Of a stretch of 64,000 bases of DNA, positions 9,059 to 18,654 are shown in pieces. The DNA lies in assembly GCF_000146165.2 (NCBI RefSeq), contig NC_004347.2:558001-622000 (forward strand), in the 5' to 3' direction. Below the pieces are notes generated by a model. The model did not search any database and was not told the origin of the DNA. It saw only the letters and a program-made list of their open reading frames with translations. Positions within the stretch are counted from its first letter, which is position 1. Each line of letters opens with the position of its first letter. A program made the translations under genes and the position numbers. The stretch comes from Shewanella oneidensis MR-1. GTDB taxonomy: Bacteria; Pseudomonadota; Gammaproteobacteria; Enterobacterales; Shewanellaceae.

Positions 9059-10780
9059 ATGGATTTACTACTGATCGATGATGATGAAGTCGATAGAACA
9101 GCTATTATTCGGGCGCTGCGACAATCCAAGCTCGCCTTTAATGTGGTTGAGGCGAATTGTGCTTTTGATGGCTTAAATCTTGCCTTACAGCGTCATTTTG
9201 ATGGGATTTTACTCGACTACCTATTGCCAGATGCCAACGGCTTAGAGGTGCTGATCAAACTTAATTCGATGACTCAGGAACAAACGGTTGTGGTGATGCT
9301 GAGCCGTTATGAAGATGAAAAACTTGCACAGCGTTGTATCGAATTAGGCGCACAGGATTTTTTACTTAAGGATGAAGTTAACTCAAGAATTCTCAGTCGT
9401 TCAATTCGTTACGCTAAACAGCGAGCTTCTATGGCGCTTGCCTTGAGGAATAGTCATGAAAAACTGAAAGAGCTAGCTGAACACGATTCTCTCACCAAAT
9501 TAATGAATCGATATGGTTTTGAGCTGTGCTTAAATCGGGCAATCGCCAGGGTAAAACGCAGTAATGATTTGTTAGCAGTGATCTTGCTCGATCTGGATGA
9601 TTTTAAAGCAATTAATGATACTCTTGGTCACCAGACTGGTGATATTTTGTTAGTGAAGGTCGCATCGAGATTGAGCACAGTGTTGCGGGATGGGGATGTG
9701 ATTGCTCGTTTAGGCGGGGATGAATTTGTGGTGTTAGTGACTGACAATGACTACAAATATTTCCCCATGATAGTGGCTAACCGTCTACTTAAAGCTTTTG
9801 AAGAAGTGTTTTGTCTTGGCGATAACGATGTGATGATCGGCGCTAGCATCGGAGTGGCTTTTTATAATGAAGCGGCCTCAGATAGCTCCGAGTTAATGAA
9901 ATGTGCCGATATTGCGATGTATCGTGCTAAAAAAATGGGACGTAACCAGATCCAGTTTTACTCCGAGGCGCTAGATAAAGAGGTGCGCTATCGCAATCAT
10001 ATTGAATCTAGTTTGAGAATAGCCTTAAGGCTGAATCAGTTTAAGGTTTATTATCAAGTACAAGTTGATGCTCAAACACATCAAATGGTGGGGATGGAGG
10101 CACTGATCCGTTGGTTGCATCCAGAGGATGGCTTGATTTCACCAGACCAATTTCTGCCCATTGCTGAAGAAATAGGGCTGATGGAAGAGATTGGTGATTG
10201 GGTCTTGTTCGAAACCTGTCGTCAGGCCCAGTATTGGCTTAATCAATTAGCGCCAACTGGACATAGTTTCACCATTGCGGTGAATTTATCAGCATCTCAA
10301 ATTGGTCATGTCGACTTATATGAGAAAATTGCCCATGTTCTAAAAGTGACAGGGCTAACACCAGGCGCGCTAGAGTTAGAAATTACCGAAAACTGTTTAA
10401 TTGAAGAGCCCCACGAGCATGCGAAGATCCTCGATAAAATAGCCCAACTTGGAGTGCGATTCGCCTTGGATGATTTTGGTACGGGATTTTCATCTCTTGA
10501 ACACATTAAATTGTTTCCTATCAGTGTGCTAAAAATCGATAAAAGCTTTATCGCTTCCTACGATAAGGATGAAAAGGACACTCGTTTGCTCAGTGCACTG
10601 CTGAACTTTGCCTATGGTTTTAACGTTACCTCCGTTGCCGAAGGGATTGAAACTCTTGAACAAGCAGAGTTTTGCACGGTAAGACATTGTAATCTATTGC
10701 AGGGCTACCTCTTTTCTCGCCCCTTAGAGGCAAGTGAGTTTGAGGCAAAATACATCACGCCGTTACTTTCTAAATTGTGA
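9059..10780 (+). CDS. REC-GGDEF-EAL c-di-GMP protein
   Basis: A 573-residue three-domain protein: an N-terminal receiver with IDDDEVD and the phosphoacceptor in ILLDYLLPDANG, then GGDEF (about 140-300), then EAL. The GGDEF active site is intact, and an RDGD inhibitory I-site lies five residues before it. The EAL domain keeps EALIRW, the NLSASQ asparagine, ITEN, DDFGTG, KIDKSF and AEGIE, so it could both make and degrade c-di-GMP. The gene lies 9 bp after the receiver gene. ATG at 9059 is preferred (AGGGTG upstream); GTG at 9053 is possible. It is the likely output of the kinase operon. Confidence 0.9.
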   Translation: MDLLLIDDDEVDRTAIIRALRQSKLAFNVVEANCAFDGLNLALQRHFDGILLDYLLPDANGLEVLIKLNSMTQEQTVVVMLSRYEDEKLAQRCIELGAQDFLLKDEVNSRILSRSIRYAKQRASMALALRNSHEKLKELAEHDSLTKLMNRYGFELCLNRAIARVKRSNDLLAVILLDLDDFKAINDTLGHQTGDILLVKVASRLSTVLRDGDVIARLGGDEFVVLVTDNDYKYFPMIVANRLLKAFEEVFCLGDNDVMIGASIGVAFYNEAASDSSELMKCADIAMYRAKKMGRNQIQFYSEALDKEVRYRNHIESSLRIALRLNQFKVYYQVQVDAQTHQMVGMEALIRWLHPEDGLISPDQFLPIAEEIGLMEEIGDWVLFETCRQAQYWLNQLAPTGHSFTIAVNLSASQIGHVDLYEKIAHVLKVTGLTPGALELEITENCLIEEPHEHAKILDKIAQLGVRFALDDFGTGFSSLEHIKLFPISVLKIDKSFIASYDKDEKDTRLLSALLNFAYGFNVTSVAEGIETLEQAEFCTVRHCNLLQGYLFSRPLEASEFEAKYITPLLSKL

Positions 10781-10931
10781 AGGTTATCTTACGTTTGGCT
10801 TAGGCTTGGGTTTTCGTCTGGTGAGGAATATTTTCTTGCTTTACACTGAGCAATAGACAACTATCTGCGCCCCTTTCTGATGCAATGTGCTCAGAGAATC
10901 AATTTACTGTGTTTAACTTGGTCATTTAGTA

Positions 10932-11837
10932 ATGAAAATCGGTATTTTATCTCAGTTTCCTGAATTGTATTCCACCCGCCGTTTAGTGGCCGCCTGCGAG
11001 AGTCGTGGTCATGAGGCCGTGGTGATTAATACCTTGAATTGCTACATGAATATTAACTCCATCAAACCTAGCATCCACTATCAAGGGCAAGAATTAACGG
11101 GATTTGATGCGATTATTCCACGCATTCACGCCAGTGTGACTTTTTATGGCTGCGCAGTGGTGCGTCAGTTTGAAATGATGGGCGTATTTGCAGCCAATGA
11201 CTCTATCTCGATTGCGCGCTCACGGGATAAGTTACGGGCGCTGCAATTACTTTCGCGCAAAGGCATTGGTATGCCTATCACTGGATTTGCCAATAAACCT
11301 AATGATATTCCCGATCTGATTAATATGGTGGGTGGGGCCCCTTTAGTGATCAAGTTGCTCGAAGGCACACAGGGGATTGGTGTGGTGTTAGCCGAAACTA
11401 AAACCGCTGCAGAGAGCGTTATTGAAGCCTTTTTAGGACTCAAAGCCAATATTATGCTGCAGGAGTATATTAAGGAATCTAACGGCAGTGATATTCGCTG
11501 TTTTGTGGTGGGCGATAAAGTGGTCGCCTCGATGAAGCGACAAGGTCCTGAGGGCGATTTTCGGTCTAATCTGCACTTAGGTGGCTGCGGTGAAAAAGTG
11601 AAAATCACTCCTAAAGAGCGCAAGATGGCCGTCGCCGCAGTAAAAGCAATGGGATTAGTGGTCGCTGGGGTCGACATTTTACGTTCGAATCGTGGTCCGC
11701 TGATCCTTGAAGTGAACTCGGCCCCCGGAATTGAAGGTATTGAGCAAACTACGGGTATTTCGGTGACTGAACCTATCGTGGAATATATTGAGAAAATGGT
11801 ATTAGCCCAAAAATCGAATCGTCCTGTGATTGCTTAA
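10932..11837 (+). CDS. rimK: RimK, ribosomal protein S6 glutamate ligase
   Basis: A 301-residue ATP-grasp ligase matching RimK along its whole length. It starts [19 protein letters not shown] and carries the [18 protein letters not shown] and [17 protein letters not shown] segments and a metal-binding C-terminal [10 protein letters not shown]. In E. coli the enzyme adds glutamates to the C-terminus of ribosomal protein S6 in the cytoplasm. It is a single gene, 151 bp after the c-di-GMP operon, closed by a strong bidirectional hairpin. The ribosome site is weak. Confidence 0.92.
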   Translation: MKIGILSQFPELYSTRRLVAACESRGHEAVVINTLNCYMNINSIKPSIHYQGQELTGFDAIIPRIHASVTFYGCAVVRQFEMMGVFAANDSISIARSRDKLRALQLLSRKGIGMPITGFANKPNDIPDLINMVGGAPLVIKLLEGTQGIGVVLAETKTAAESVIEAFLGLKANIMLQEYIKESNGSDIRCFVVGDKVVASMKRQGPEGDFRSNLHLGGCGEKVKITPKERKMAVAAVKAMGLVVAGVDILRSNRGPLILEVNSAPGIEGIEQTTGISVTEPIVEYIEKMVLAQKSNRPVIA

Positions 11838-11840
11838 CCA

Positions 11841-11869
11841 AAACACGCCGCGATTAATGCGGCGTGTTT
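11841..11869. terminator. bidirectional terminator
   Basis: The 11-bp perfect stem AAACACGCCGC/GCGGCGTGTTT has a 7-base loop and A/T-rich flanks on both sides. It lies between the convergent rimK and porin genes. Confidence 0.85.
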
Positions 11870-11883
11870 CTTAGTGCTTTCTT

Positions 11884-12576
11884 TTATAAATCAAAACTAT
11901 AGGAATAGCCTAAAGCGATTTTTGCATCGTCATCGCTCAGATCGGTATCAGACACCATAAAAGAGATGGTTCCCATGCTGGTATCGGCACTGAGTGTCAC
12001 GTTGTAATCGGCGTAGTTATCTTCCGCAAACCAAGCTTCAACCACATCGCCCGTGGAGTAGCCATAGTGGAATGACAGGCTAAGTTTTTCGGTTAAAGGG
12101 AAAGAAGCTGTGGCTGCAAGGTAACTCATATCTTTGTTATCGAATGGTTCTGCCGCGACGTCTTCACCCGCATTGATCACGTGGGAATAACTGAGTTCGA
12201 CCCACTTCCAAGTGATGGTACCGTGGAGTTCACCAAAATCGATACTGCCTTCAGCATCGGGATAAGCATAATAGAGGTAGCCAAAATCATAGCTGAGATC
12301 GTCGGTGATACTGCCACCGTAACCTGCATAGAGGTCTAACTCGTAGCTTGTGTCATTGCCAAAATCGACATTTGATGCCCATGTGCCCGCATAGAATCCT
12401 GAGTCATGACTGTAGTCAATACCGCCTTGGATAGCGACCGCATCATTGGTTTGAGTTACCCCGCGCCATAGATAGTTTGAGGTGCCGCCAATATTGCCAG
12501 ACACCGCCGCAAAGGCGTTATTGGTTAGTAATAATCCCGTTGATAATGCCAAAACACTGTACAGTGATTTTCTCAT
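11884..12576 (-). CDS. TorF-family putative porin
   Basis: A 230-residue outer-membrane beta-barrel candidate. A signal peptide (MRKSLYSVLALSTGLLL, cleavage after AFA) is followed by the family hallmark SNYLWRGVTQTND and alternating aromatic beta-strand segments, ending in YSYSFDL with a terminal hydrophobic residue as expected for outer-membrane insertion. This matches the TorF-like putative porin family (about 220-250 residues). The start at 12576 is chosen because GAGGGG lies 6 bases upstream; longer in-frame extensions lack a signal peptide. Substrate unknown. Confidence 0.8.
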   Translation of the reverse strand: MRKSLYSVLALSTGLLLTNNAFAAVSGNIGGTSNYLWRGVTQTNDAVAIQGGIDYSHDSGFYAGTWASNVDFGNDTSYELDLYAGYGGSITDDLSYDFGYLYYAYPDAEGSIDFGELHGTITWKWVELSYSHVINAGEDVAAEPFDNKDMSYLAATASFPLTEKLSLSFHYGYSTGDVVEAWFAEDNYADYNVTLSADTSMGTISFMVSDTDLSDDDAKIALGYSYSFDL

Positions 12577-12820
12577 ACTCATCCCCTCGATTGACTTATT
12601 TATCGATTCACTCATGCCACTTAAATACAGCGGCATTGGTGCATCATGGTTTTTTCTGATAAGGGATTTGCTAATCACATGCCATTATTTTAATTGCAAT
12701 AAAAACAGTATATTACAAAATAATTGTTAGTATAATGTTTTTAAAATGCTCAGGAATGGAGCAGGTGGCGCACTGCGGCTGTGCAAAAAACGTTCTGGCA
12801 ACTGTAGGGTTTAGCTAAAA

Positions 12821-12846
12821 AAAACGCCTCACATAGGAGGCGTTTT
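12821..12846. terminator. bidirectional terminator of the HU gene
   Basis: The 10-bp perfect stem AAAACGCCTC/GAGGCGTTTT has a 6-base loop and lies just after the HU stop codon, with an A-run on one side giving T-runs on the minus transcript. Confidence 0.85.
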
Positions 12847-12869
12847 CATTACAAAAGTGTTGAGCTGAA

Positions 12870-13142
12870 TTAGTTCACACTGTCACGCAGGGTTTTACCT
12901 GCTTTAAACTTAGGAACCGTCGCTTCAGCAATTTGAATTTCTTTACCCGTTTGCGGGTTACGGCCTGTACGCGCTGCACGAGTCGTTGTTTCAAAAGAGC
13001 CAAATCCGACGATAGAGATTTTGTCACCGTTCTTCATTGATTCAGTAATCGCCGCTTCGAAAGATTTCAATGCACGAGTTGCTTGAGCTTTGGTGATATC
13101 GGCATTTTCTGCAATTTTGGCGATAAGTTCTGTTTTGTTCAT
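12870..13142 (-). CDS. HU-family DNA-binding protein
   Basis: A 90-residue histone-like protein with the full HU signature: [20 protein letters not shown] at the N-terminus, [12 protein letters not shown], and the DNA-bending arm [12 protein letters not shown]. Length and motifs match both HU-alpha and HU-beta, and gene context does not decide which (there is no neighbouring lon or purH). It compacts DNA and assists replication and recombination in the nucleoid. The ATG at 13142 with an AAGAGA ribosome site is the conventional HU start; an in-frame extension to 13241 has no family support. Confidence 0.93.
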   Translation of the reverse strand: MNKTELIAKIAENADITKAQATRALKSFEAAITESMKNGDKISIVGFGSFETTTRAARTGRNPQTGKEIQIAEATVPKFKAGKTLRDSVN

Positions 13143-13288
13143 TTTTATTGTCTCTTCTTTCCGTAGATTGATTAAGTCGGCGAGCCTAACATGCCACAAG
13201 GTTAAGGCGTTGGAAAGCCCTTTGCTGTGGGCTTGTATCATCTAAGTAACAAAATTAAAGGGTATTTGTTCTATTCGTGACTTAGGTT

Positions 13289-14086
13289 TTATTCTTCGAG
13301 CAGTTGATATAAGAGTTGCTTAACCAATTTGGGTTCGAAGGGCTTGTCGCATAGGGCATTCACCCCAGCTTGAGATACATTGCTTAAATGTGCATCGTTA
13401 GCCTCAGACGAGACCATTAAAATTGGCACATGTGATTGCTGGCTTTCACTACGGATAAATTGCGTTAATGCCAGTCCATCAACGCTGGGCATATTGTAAT
13501 CGGTGATAATTAAATCAAACATATTATGACGCATTAACTCAATGGCTTGCGCACCATCTTCAGCTTCGGTAATTAGTTTTATCCCCAAATTACCAATCGT
13601 TCGTTTGATCACATTGCGTGCCATGCGGCTGTCATCAACCACAAGTACTCGTACATCGTGCACATCGAAGTGGCTTAAGTCGAGCTCATCGTGACTGAGT
13701 AAATCGATAGTTGCATTGAGCGCTTTGCCTAAATGCTCGGCATTAAAGGGTTTTGGCAGGATAGCAACCACCCCCGATTGACGGAAACTCTCCAATTGCT
13801 CGCGGCGACATTCACTCGAGACCAGCATAAATTGAATATCTTTATACTCGCTTTTACTGCGTAGGTAGCTTAAAAATTCCGTCGCGGTACCATCCTCAAA
13901 GTGCATTGCGCTGGCGATGAGATCCGGTTTGTGTCGAGCAATGAGCCCCTTGGCTTCTGCAATATTGGCAGCATGTTCGATGCTAACAATGCCTTCTTGC
14001 TGTAAGCATTTGATGATAATTCGGCGCTGGGTTTCCGATGGTTCAACAATAAGCATCGATAATTCGCTAGGCGATAAATGAGTCAT
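13289..14086 (-). CDS. tandem-receiver protein, first receiver degenerate
   Basis: A 265-residue protein made of two CheY-like receivers and nothing else. The second (about residues 137-263) is canonical, with VVDDSRM, phosphoacceptor in IITDYNMPSVDG, MVSSE and DKPF. The first has IVEPSE in place of the acidic pair, and its acceptor region reads DLIASAMHFEDG, so the phosphorylatable aspartate is missing, although the serine and lysine positions are kept. It is therefore a pseudo-receiver joined to a working receiver. No kinase gene is adjacent. GTG at 14092 would add two residues. Confidence 0.85.
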   Translation of the reverse strand: MTHLSPSELSMLIVEPSETQRRIIIKCLQQEGIVSIEHAANIAEAKGLIARHKPDLIASAMHFEDGTATEFLSYLRSKSEYKDIQFMLVSSECRREQLESFRQSGVVAILPKPFNAEHLGKALNATIDLLSHDELDLSHFDVHDVRVLVVDDSRMARNVIKRTIGNLGIKLITEAEDGAQAIELMRHNMFDLIITDYNMPSVDGLALTQFIRSESQQSHVPILMVSSEANDAHLSNVSQAGVNALCDKPFEPKLVKQLLYQLLEE

Positions 14087-14159
14087 AGTCACAAGCTATA
14101 TGGTCTTTTTAGAAAGGTGTTAACTTAGGCGAGAAATAACGTCTTCGCAATCAATACAC

Positions 14160-14543
14160 TCAAGCTTTTATTTTTGCGGTTAAATAATCATGGGTTACCC
14201 GTGAAAACGCGATCCAATACTGCACTAATAGCAGGGCAATGATGGATAACACCAGCGGTAACATGGGAATGTTATGGCCTTCGATCACCACTTTAACGTC
14301 TTGGGGTGTAATCTGGTAGGCAATAATGGCGGTAATACCCAGTGCAGATAGGCCTAAGGTTTGTAATCCAAGGTAAATTTTGAGCACTAAGCTTGACCAA
14401 GGCGCTTGGGTCAGTATGCCAACCAGCACGGGTAACACACCTAAGGTGAACAAATCGAAGGAGGCCGTTGCGACTGCGCGTAACAGGGCGACAATGGCAA
14501 ACAGTGTATAAAGGGCTATCAATAGGATAAGGCGTTTCGGCAT
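14160..14543 (-). CDS. small polytopic inner-membrane protein, unknown
   Basis: A hydrophobic protein of 127 residues (ATG at 14543) or 139 (TTG at 14579) with about four predicted membrane helices, ending in a short basic tail. I do not recognise the family. Neither start has a convincing ribosome site. The gene lies 74 bp upstream, in transcription order, of the tandem-receiver gene and could share a transcript with it. Confidence 0.65.
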   Translation of the reverse strand: MPKRLILLIALYTLFAIVALLRAVATASFDLFTLGVLPVLVGILTQAPWSSLVLKIYLGLQTLGLSALGITAIIAYQITPQDVKVVIEGHNIPMLPLVLSIIALLLVQYWIAFSRVTHDYLTAKIKA

Positions 14544-14668
14544 AGAGTTGGGGTTGTTGGCTAATATGAAGTGGAGCAAGTGTAGGAAAAGCCCCGAACT
14601 GAGTCCAGCATAACCGTATTATCATGTAGAATACGCCTTTGCTTGGGCATTCAATATTAGGTTAAGTG

Positions 14669-15178
14669 ATGACAGAAGTAGAATTTTGGGGCTTAGTGAC
14701 CCGCAGTGAACCCGCGCAATCCCAGGAGTCTTTGGCTGAGGCATTAAAGCAAAAGTTGAGCAAACTGACTGATGAAGAGTTAAAAGCCTTCGATAAACTC
14801 TTTGGCCAACAGATGCGCCGCAGCTATTTATGGTCTGTGTGGGGCGCGGCTTATATCATTACAGGCTGTGATTCTGATTATGCCTTTGCTGAATTTCGCG
14901 CTTTTCTTATTTCACTAGGGCAAGCACGTTACGAGGCAGTGATTGCTAACCCTGACACGTTAGCGCAGTTAACTGCGTGGCCAGAAAAAGATGGCTATGC
15001 CTATCCTTTTATTGAAGATTACGATCTTATCGCAGGACAATTGTACGAAGATAGAACGGGTAAAGAGCTACCTTTTATGCCCTCTGGTAAAGCGACCCCT
15101 GTTGGGAAAAAATTTAGCACTAAACCCAAAGACTTAAGAAATCAATATCCTGAGCTTAGTGCACGTTTTCCGTTTTAA
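14669..15178 (+). CDS. DUF4240 family protein
   Basis: A 169-residue soluble protein that begins MTEVEFWGLVTRSE and has the DUF4240 core: acidic helices followed by LWSVWGAAYIITGCDSD and a FRAFLISLGQARYEAVIANP segment. Members of this family are cytoplasmic and of unknown function, sometimes linked by gene context to polymorphic-toxin immunity, but nothing toxin-like is visible here. The ATG at 14669 is preferred to the overlapping GTG at 14666. The gene is transcribed divergently from the small membrane-protein gene. Confidence 0.75.
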   Translation: MTEVEFWGLVTRSEPAQSQESLAEALKQKLSKLTDEELKAFDKLFGQQMRRSYLWSVWGAAYIITGCDSDYAFAEFRAFLISLGQARYEAVIANPDTLAQLTAWPEKDGYAYPFIEDYDLIAGQLYEDRTGKELPFMPSGKATPVGKKFSTKPKDLRNQYPELSARFPF

Positions 15179-15184
15179 TCTGCA

Positions 15185-15499
15185 CTAAGAGCGCAAACAA
15201 GCATTCCTGCTAATATCGAATGTCATGCCGTATTTGGGGCAAGTTTGGCGCATAAGTTGATGCTCTTCTTGCGCTAATTGGCGGGTAAACTCTTGATCGA
15301 GTTGCTCCGTCAGACGTTGCTCTGCAACTTGGTGTGACTGGGCAAGCTTATCAAAGTGTGATTTTACCACGCGTTGCTGTTCTGCTGTGGGTGTCGCAGC
15401 ATGGCTGGGGACGCTGATGACTGTGCCTAAGGTGAGCAATGTTAATAAGGCGAATTTCGTCATTGCAGTATGGGGTATATGTGCAGTTTTTAGGTTCAT
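15185..15499 (-). CDS. small secreted protein, unknown
   Basis: A 104-residue protein with an N-terminal hydrophobic stretch and a signal cleavage site around SHA-A (residue 34), giving a mature helical, glutamine- and glutamate-rich periplasmic protein of about 70 residues with two cysteines near the C-terminus (QTCPKYG and NACLR) that could form a disulfide. The ATG at 15499 has GGAG 7 bases upstream. I do not recognise the family. It ends 6 bp from the convergent DUF4240 gene, with no terminator hairpin visible. Confidence 0.65.
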   Translation of the reverse strand: MNLKTAHIPHTAMTKFALLTLLTLGTVISVPSHAATPTAEQQRVVKSHFDKLAQSHQVAEQRLTEQLDQEFTRQLAQEEHQLMRQTCPKYGMTFDISRNACLRS

Positions 15500-15650
15500 A
15501 GATAAACTCCAAATTTAAATTACCGTAACTTGGTAGGTCTTTAAATCCTCGTTTGGCTTTAAATCGTGCATCCATGACAAACAAAACCAAAGGTATTGCT
15601 TAGAAATTAAGCATACCGGAGAAATCTTGAACATTTGCTGAACCGCAGAG

Positions 15651-15959
15651 TTATTGCTCGTTACGCATCTCTTGGCATTGAAATCCCTGTTTACGGGAGT
15701 CGAAACCACATTTTAGCCCACATTCCCAAGGCACGTTATCGTAGAAAGACGATTGCTCTTTGGCAAAGTCTCGACAGGCTTCATAGCTATCAAAATTATC
15801 TGTTTTCTTATACTTACCAGAGTCATAACCATGGGTATAAATAAAGGATGACCAGGTTTCTGGGCGCGTGTCTTTCTCCCCTGAAGAGATGCACCAAATC
15901 GCGCTGGCAAAGCAAGAAAGCAGGATTAACACAAATACAGGTACAACGGGGAATTTCAT
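15651..15959 (-). CDS. small membrane-anchored cysteine-containing protein, unknown
   Basis: A 102-residue protein with a single N-terminal hydrophobic segment (residues 4-23) and a polar remainder containing four cysteines at about 62, 80, 84 and 95, consistent with a periplasmic domain held by disulfides or a metal. The ATG at 15959 is chosen; an in-frame TTG at 16007 would add 16 residues. Family not recognised. It lies about 150 bp upstream of the other small secreted protein on the same strand. Confidence 0.55.
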   Translation of the reverse strand: MKFPVVPVFVLILLSCFASAIWCISSGEKDTRPETWSSFIYTHGYDSGKYKKTDNFDSYEACRDFAKEQSSFYDNVPWECGLKCGFDSRKQGFQCQEMRNEQ

Positions 15960-16227
15960 TTTTGCTTCGTGGTCATAAAGGTGTGTGCGAAGGATAATAC
16001 TTTTCAACGTAATATGCGCGTTAAAAAGTCACAAAATAATAACTTTATCCCAAATAGAGTATTGGATACAAAAAGATACGAGTACGCCTGAAATTTTTTA
16101 TTATATTTACTAATCTATACAAGAGTTTGCTAATTATATGCTGTTTATGGGTTATTTGTATTAAGCTTGAGTTCAGGTTAGATTTTGTACGGTATAACGC
16201 AGAAACAATTAGGCCGAGGAGGCAAAT

Positions 16228-16752
16228 ATGAAAGTCCAGTTCCTATTACTCGCCAGTGTGTTGAGTTGCAGTGCAGTGTGGGCCGCCGACGAGGCGAAAA
16301 CCGACCCTGTGACTGAAGACGGGGTGGTGAAGATTGTTTGGCAAAATCCAAAAGATTTCCGTGATATTAAATCCTCGGGCGAAATTCAGTCCCGTTATGA
16401 ACAACGTTTATTCGATACCTTAACCACGAATATTAATAAAGAAGCAGCAAAAGTATTAAAACCAAACCAAAAGTTGGAAATGATGGTCACTGATGTCGAC
16501 CTAGCGGGTGATATGCGTCCAACATTTGGGGCAACAGCTGATGATTTACGGGTGGTAAAAGATCTTTATCCACCACGTATGAGTTTTAGTTATCAAGTGC
16601 TTGAAAATGATAAAGTGATTATTGCTGGGGATGAAAAACTCGCTGACATGGGCTTTATGTCAGGCATTCAATCCGTAAATGAAAAGCCATTTATGTACGA
16701 AACAAAAATGCTGAGCGATTGGTTGAAAAAGACTGTCGCGCCTAAGCTATAA
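16228..16752 (+). CDS. DUF3016 family periplasmic protein
   Basis: A 174-residue secreted protein. It has a signal peptide (MKVQFLLLASVLSCSAVWA) followed by the DUF3016 core: VKIVWQNPKDFRDI, a helix ending RYEQRLFDTLT, and the YPPRMSFSYQ and MLSDWLKKTVA segments. The family is widespread in Shewanella and relatives and has no known function. A strong GAGGAGG ribosome site fixes the start. It is a single gene, convergent with the EAL-GGDEF gene, with only 8 bp between their stops. Confidence 0.82.
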   Translation: MKVQFLLLASVLSCSAVWAADEAKTDPVTEDGVVKIVWQNPKDFRDIKSSGEIQSRYEQRLFDTLTTNINKEAAKVLKPNQKLEMMVTDVDLAGDMRPTFGATADDLRVVKDLYPPRMSFSYQVLENDKVIIAGDEKLADMGFMSGIQSVNEKPFMYETKMLSDWLKKTVAPKL

Positions 16753-16760
16753 AAGCGAAT

Positions 16761-18515
16761 CTAAGCACTCAATGCTTGGGGACTGATGTCCCTCTCTTCT
16801 AACAGGTAAAATCCGTTACTCGCGGATTTTGCCTGTTTTTTTGCCCTTGCACTTAAGGTAGACAAACTATGCTCATTACAGTTGAAGGTATGTGCTGGAG
16901 TGAGCACGCCGACACTTAGGCTGATCAATTTGTGATAACAAGCTTGTCCTTGCCTGTCGTCTGCGAGCATTTCTTGGGCTTGCCAATGCTCTGCACTATA
17001 GAAGAGCGGTTTATTGGCTTCAAACTCTGTCAATATATGTTGGCAACGATCAATGAGTCGCTCACAGGTACTGATCACGACAAAGTCATCGCCACCCACA
17101 TGGCCGATAAAACAATTGTCGGTTTTGTATTTCACTAACAGATCCGCGACTTCGCAGATCACTTCGTCACCACGGCAGAAACCATAGATATCGTTGTAGG
17201 GTTTAAAGTGACACAGGTCAAAATAGGCCAAATAGAAGGGTTTTTGCTGGGTTCTGAGACGCTTAAGTTCTTCTTGGATCGGTACATTACCAGGTAAATC
17301 GGTTAAGGGATTGGCATGCCTTGCCATTTTGATCCTGTGCTCGGTGATCCGCTGTAACAAATCCTTAGTGTGGCCAATCCCGAGTAATTTCCCCCTGCGA
17401 AGGATGATAAATTGCTGAGCGACCGTATTGGCACTTTCTGATGTTAATAATTGGCTCACAATGGAGAGTGGCTCGTTAGCTTCAATCTGCAGCACTTGGG
17501 GATCCATCACTTCACTCACCGCATGATTTTCATGTAGCGCCCGACCATAGGGAGTACTGAAGAGTTCGAGCAGAGTCGCTCGGCTAATGATCCCTAATGG
17601 GAGCTGGTCTTGCACCACAACCACGGCCTGTAAGGCTGGCTGGGAGCTAAAAGTATCGCTTAAGTGTTTAAGTTTGAGTGTGGGGACAACCGTGATGGCG
17701 CTGGTACAGAGGCTTTCGGCGGATTCACTGTATCTGGGCTGAATTTGAGTATTGTTAGGGACTAAGGTCGCTTTCATGGCGCGACTCGGTTGTGCCTCGG
17801 GGCGACCAAGCAAATAACCTTGGCAATAAACGATTCCTAGTTGTTTAAGTACGGCAAGTTCTTCTTGGGTTTCAATCCCTTCGGCAATCACTTTACAGGT
17901 AAGGCTTTGACACAGTTCGACAATCGAGCGGACAAATTCTTGTTTTACTGGGGTTGAATCGATTTGATGGATAAAGTGCCGGTCGATTTTTACATAGTCA
18001 GGGGATAACTCTGACCAAAGCCTTAAACCCGAATAACCAGCACCCAAGTCATCAATGGCTGTCATAAACCCTTGGCTACGATAGTGATTCAGGCAAGACT
18101 TGAGTAAATCAATATCATCGGCTGGATATTGCTCCGATAACTCAATTACCACCTGTGAGGGAGAAATGCCGAGCTGTTGTAACAGCTGCAGTGTCATTCC
18201 TTTAGGATGGGTCGGATCGAGCAGGGCTTTAGGGGAAATATTGATAAACAATCGCCCTTGAAACTGGCGTAGCTTAAATTGTTCCAGTGAAATACGGCGG
18301 CACAGGGTTTCAAGTTCACTCAGCTTGCCGTGATGTTCAGCGGTTTTAAATAAAGGAACCGGTGAATAGAGCGGGCTATGTTCTGGCCCACGACTGAGTG
18401 CCTCAAACCCGTGGATCTTATGTTCCAATATATTGAAAATGGGCTGAAAAAGCGGGCTGATTGCCCCCTTTATGATTATCTTATCAAGCTCTTTTGCCAG
18501 ATCTAAACTCGTCAT
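16761..18515 (-). CDS. EAL-CBS-GGDEF c-di-GMP protein
   Basis: About 584 residues without a signal peptide: an N-terminal EAL domain, a central pair of CBS repeats, then a GGDEF domain. The EAL domain keeps GFEALSRG, NISPKA, ELSEQ, AIDDLGAG, VKIDRHF, IAEGIET and QGYLLGRP, so it should hydrolyse c-di-GMP. The GGDEF signature reads GGDDF, a departure that often marks a regulatory rather than a synthetic domain. CBS repeats usually bind adenosine nucleotides, so the activity may respond to energy state. ATG at 18515 is preferred over GTG at 18530, because the GGGGG run upstream then has suitable spacing. Confidence 0.88.
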   Translation of the reverse strand: MTSLDLAKELDKIIIKGAISPLFQPIFNILEHKIHGFEALSRGPEHSPLYSPVPLFKTAEHHGKLSELETLCRRISLEQFKLRQFQGRLFINISPKALLDPTHPKGMTLQLLQQLGISPSQVVIELSEQYPADDIDLLKSCLNHYRSQGFMTAIDDLGAGYSGLRLWSELSPDYVKIDRHFIHQIDSTPVKQEFVRSIVELCQSLTCKVIAEGIETQEELAVLKQLGIVYCQGYLLGRPEAQPSRAMKATLVPNNTQIQPRYSESAESLCTSAITVVPTLKLKHLSDTFSSQPALQAVVVVQDQLPLGIISRATLLELFSTPYGRALHENHAVSEVMDPQVLQIEANEPLSIVSQLLTSESANTVAQQFIILRRGKLLGIGHTKDLLQRITEHRIKMARHANPLTDLPGNVPIQEELKRLRTQQKPFYLAYFDLCHFKPYNDIYGFCRGDEVICEVADLLVKYKTDNCFIGHVGGDDFVVISTCERLIDRCQHILTEFEANKPLFYSAEHWQAQEMLADDRQGQACYHKLISLSVGVLTPAHTFNCNEHSLSTLSARAKKQAKSASNGFYLLEERDISPQALSA

Positions 18516-18617
18516 TACTTCAGCCCCCACGACAATGTTTGCGGAGTCTATGACTTAGAAATGACAAAATGATGACAATTTTATTGGCTAAAAATTTGCC
18601 CTGCGGAAAATAAGGGG

Positions 18618-18648
18618 AAACGCTGAACTAAATGATATTTCAGCGTTT
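18618..18648. terminator. hairpin after the PriC-like gene
   Basis: The stem AAACGCTGAA/TTCAGCGTTT (10 bp, 11-base loop) lies just beyond the stop of the gene at 18655-18963 and upstream of the EAL-CBS-GGDEF gene. Confidence 0.6.
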
Positions 18649-18654
18649 ATTGAA

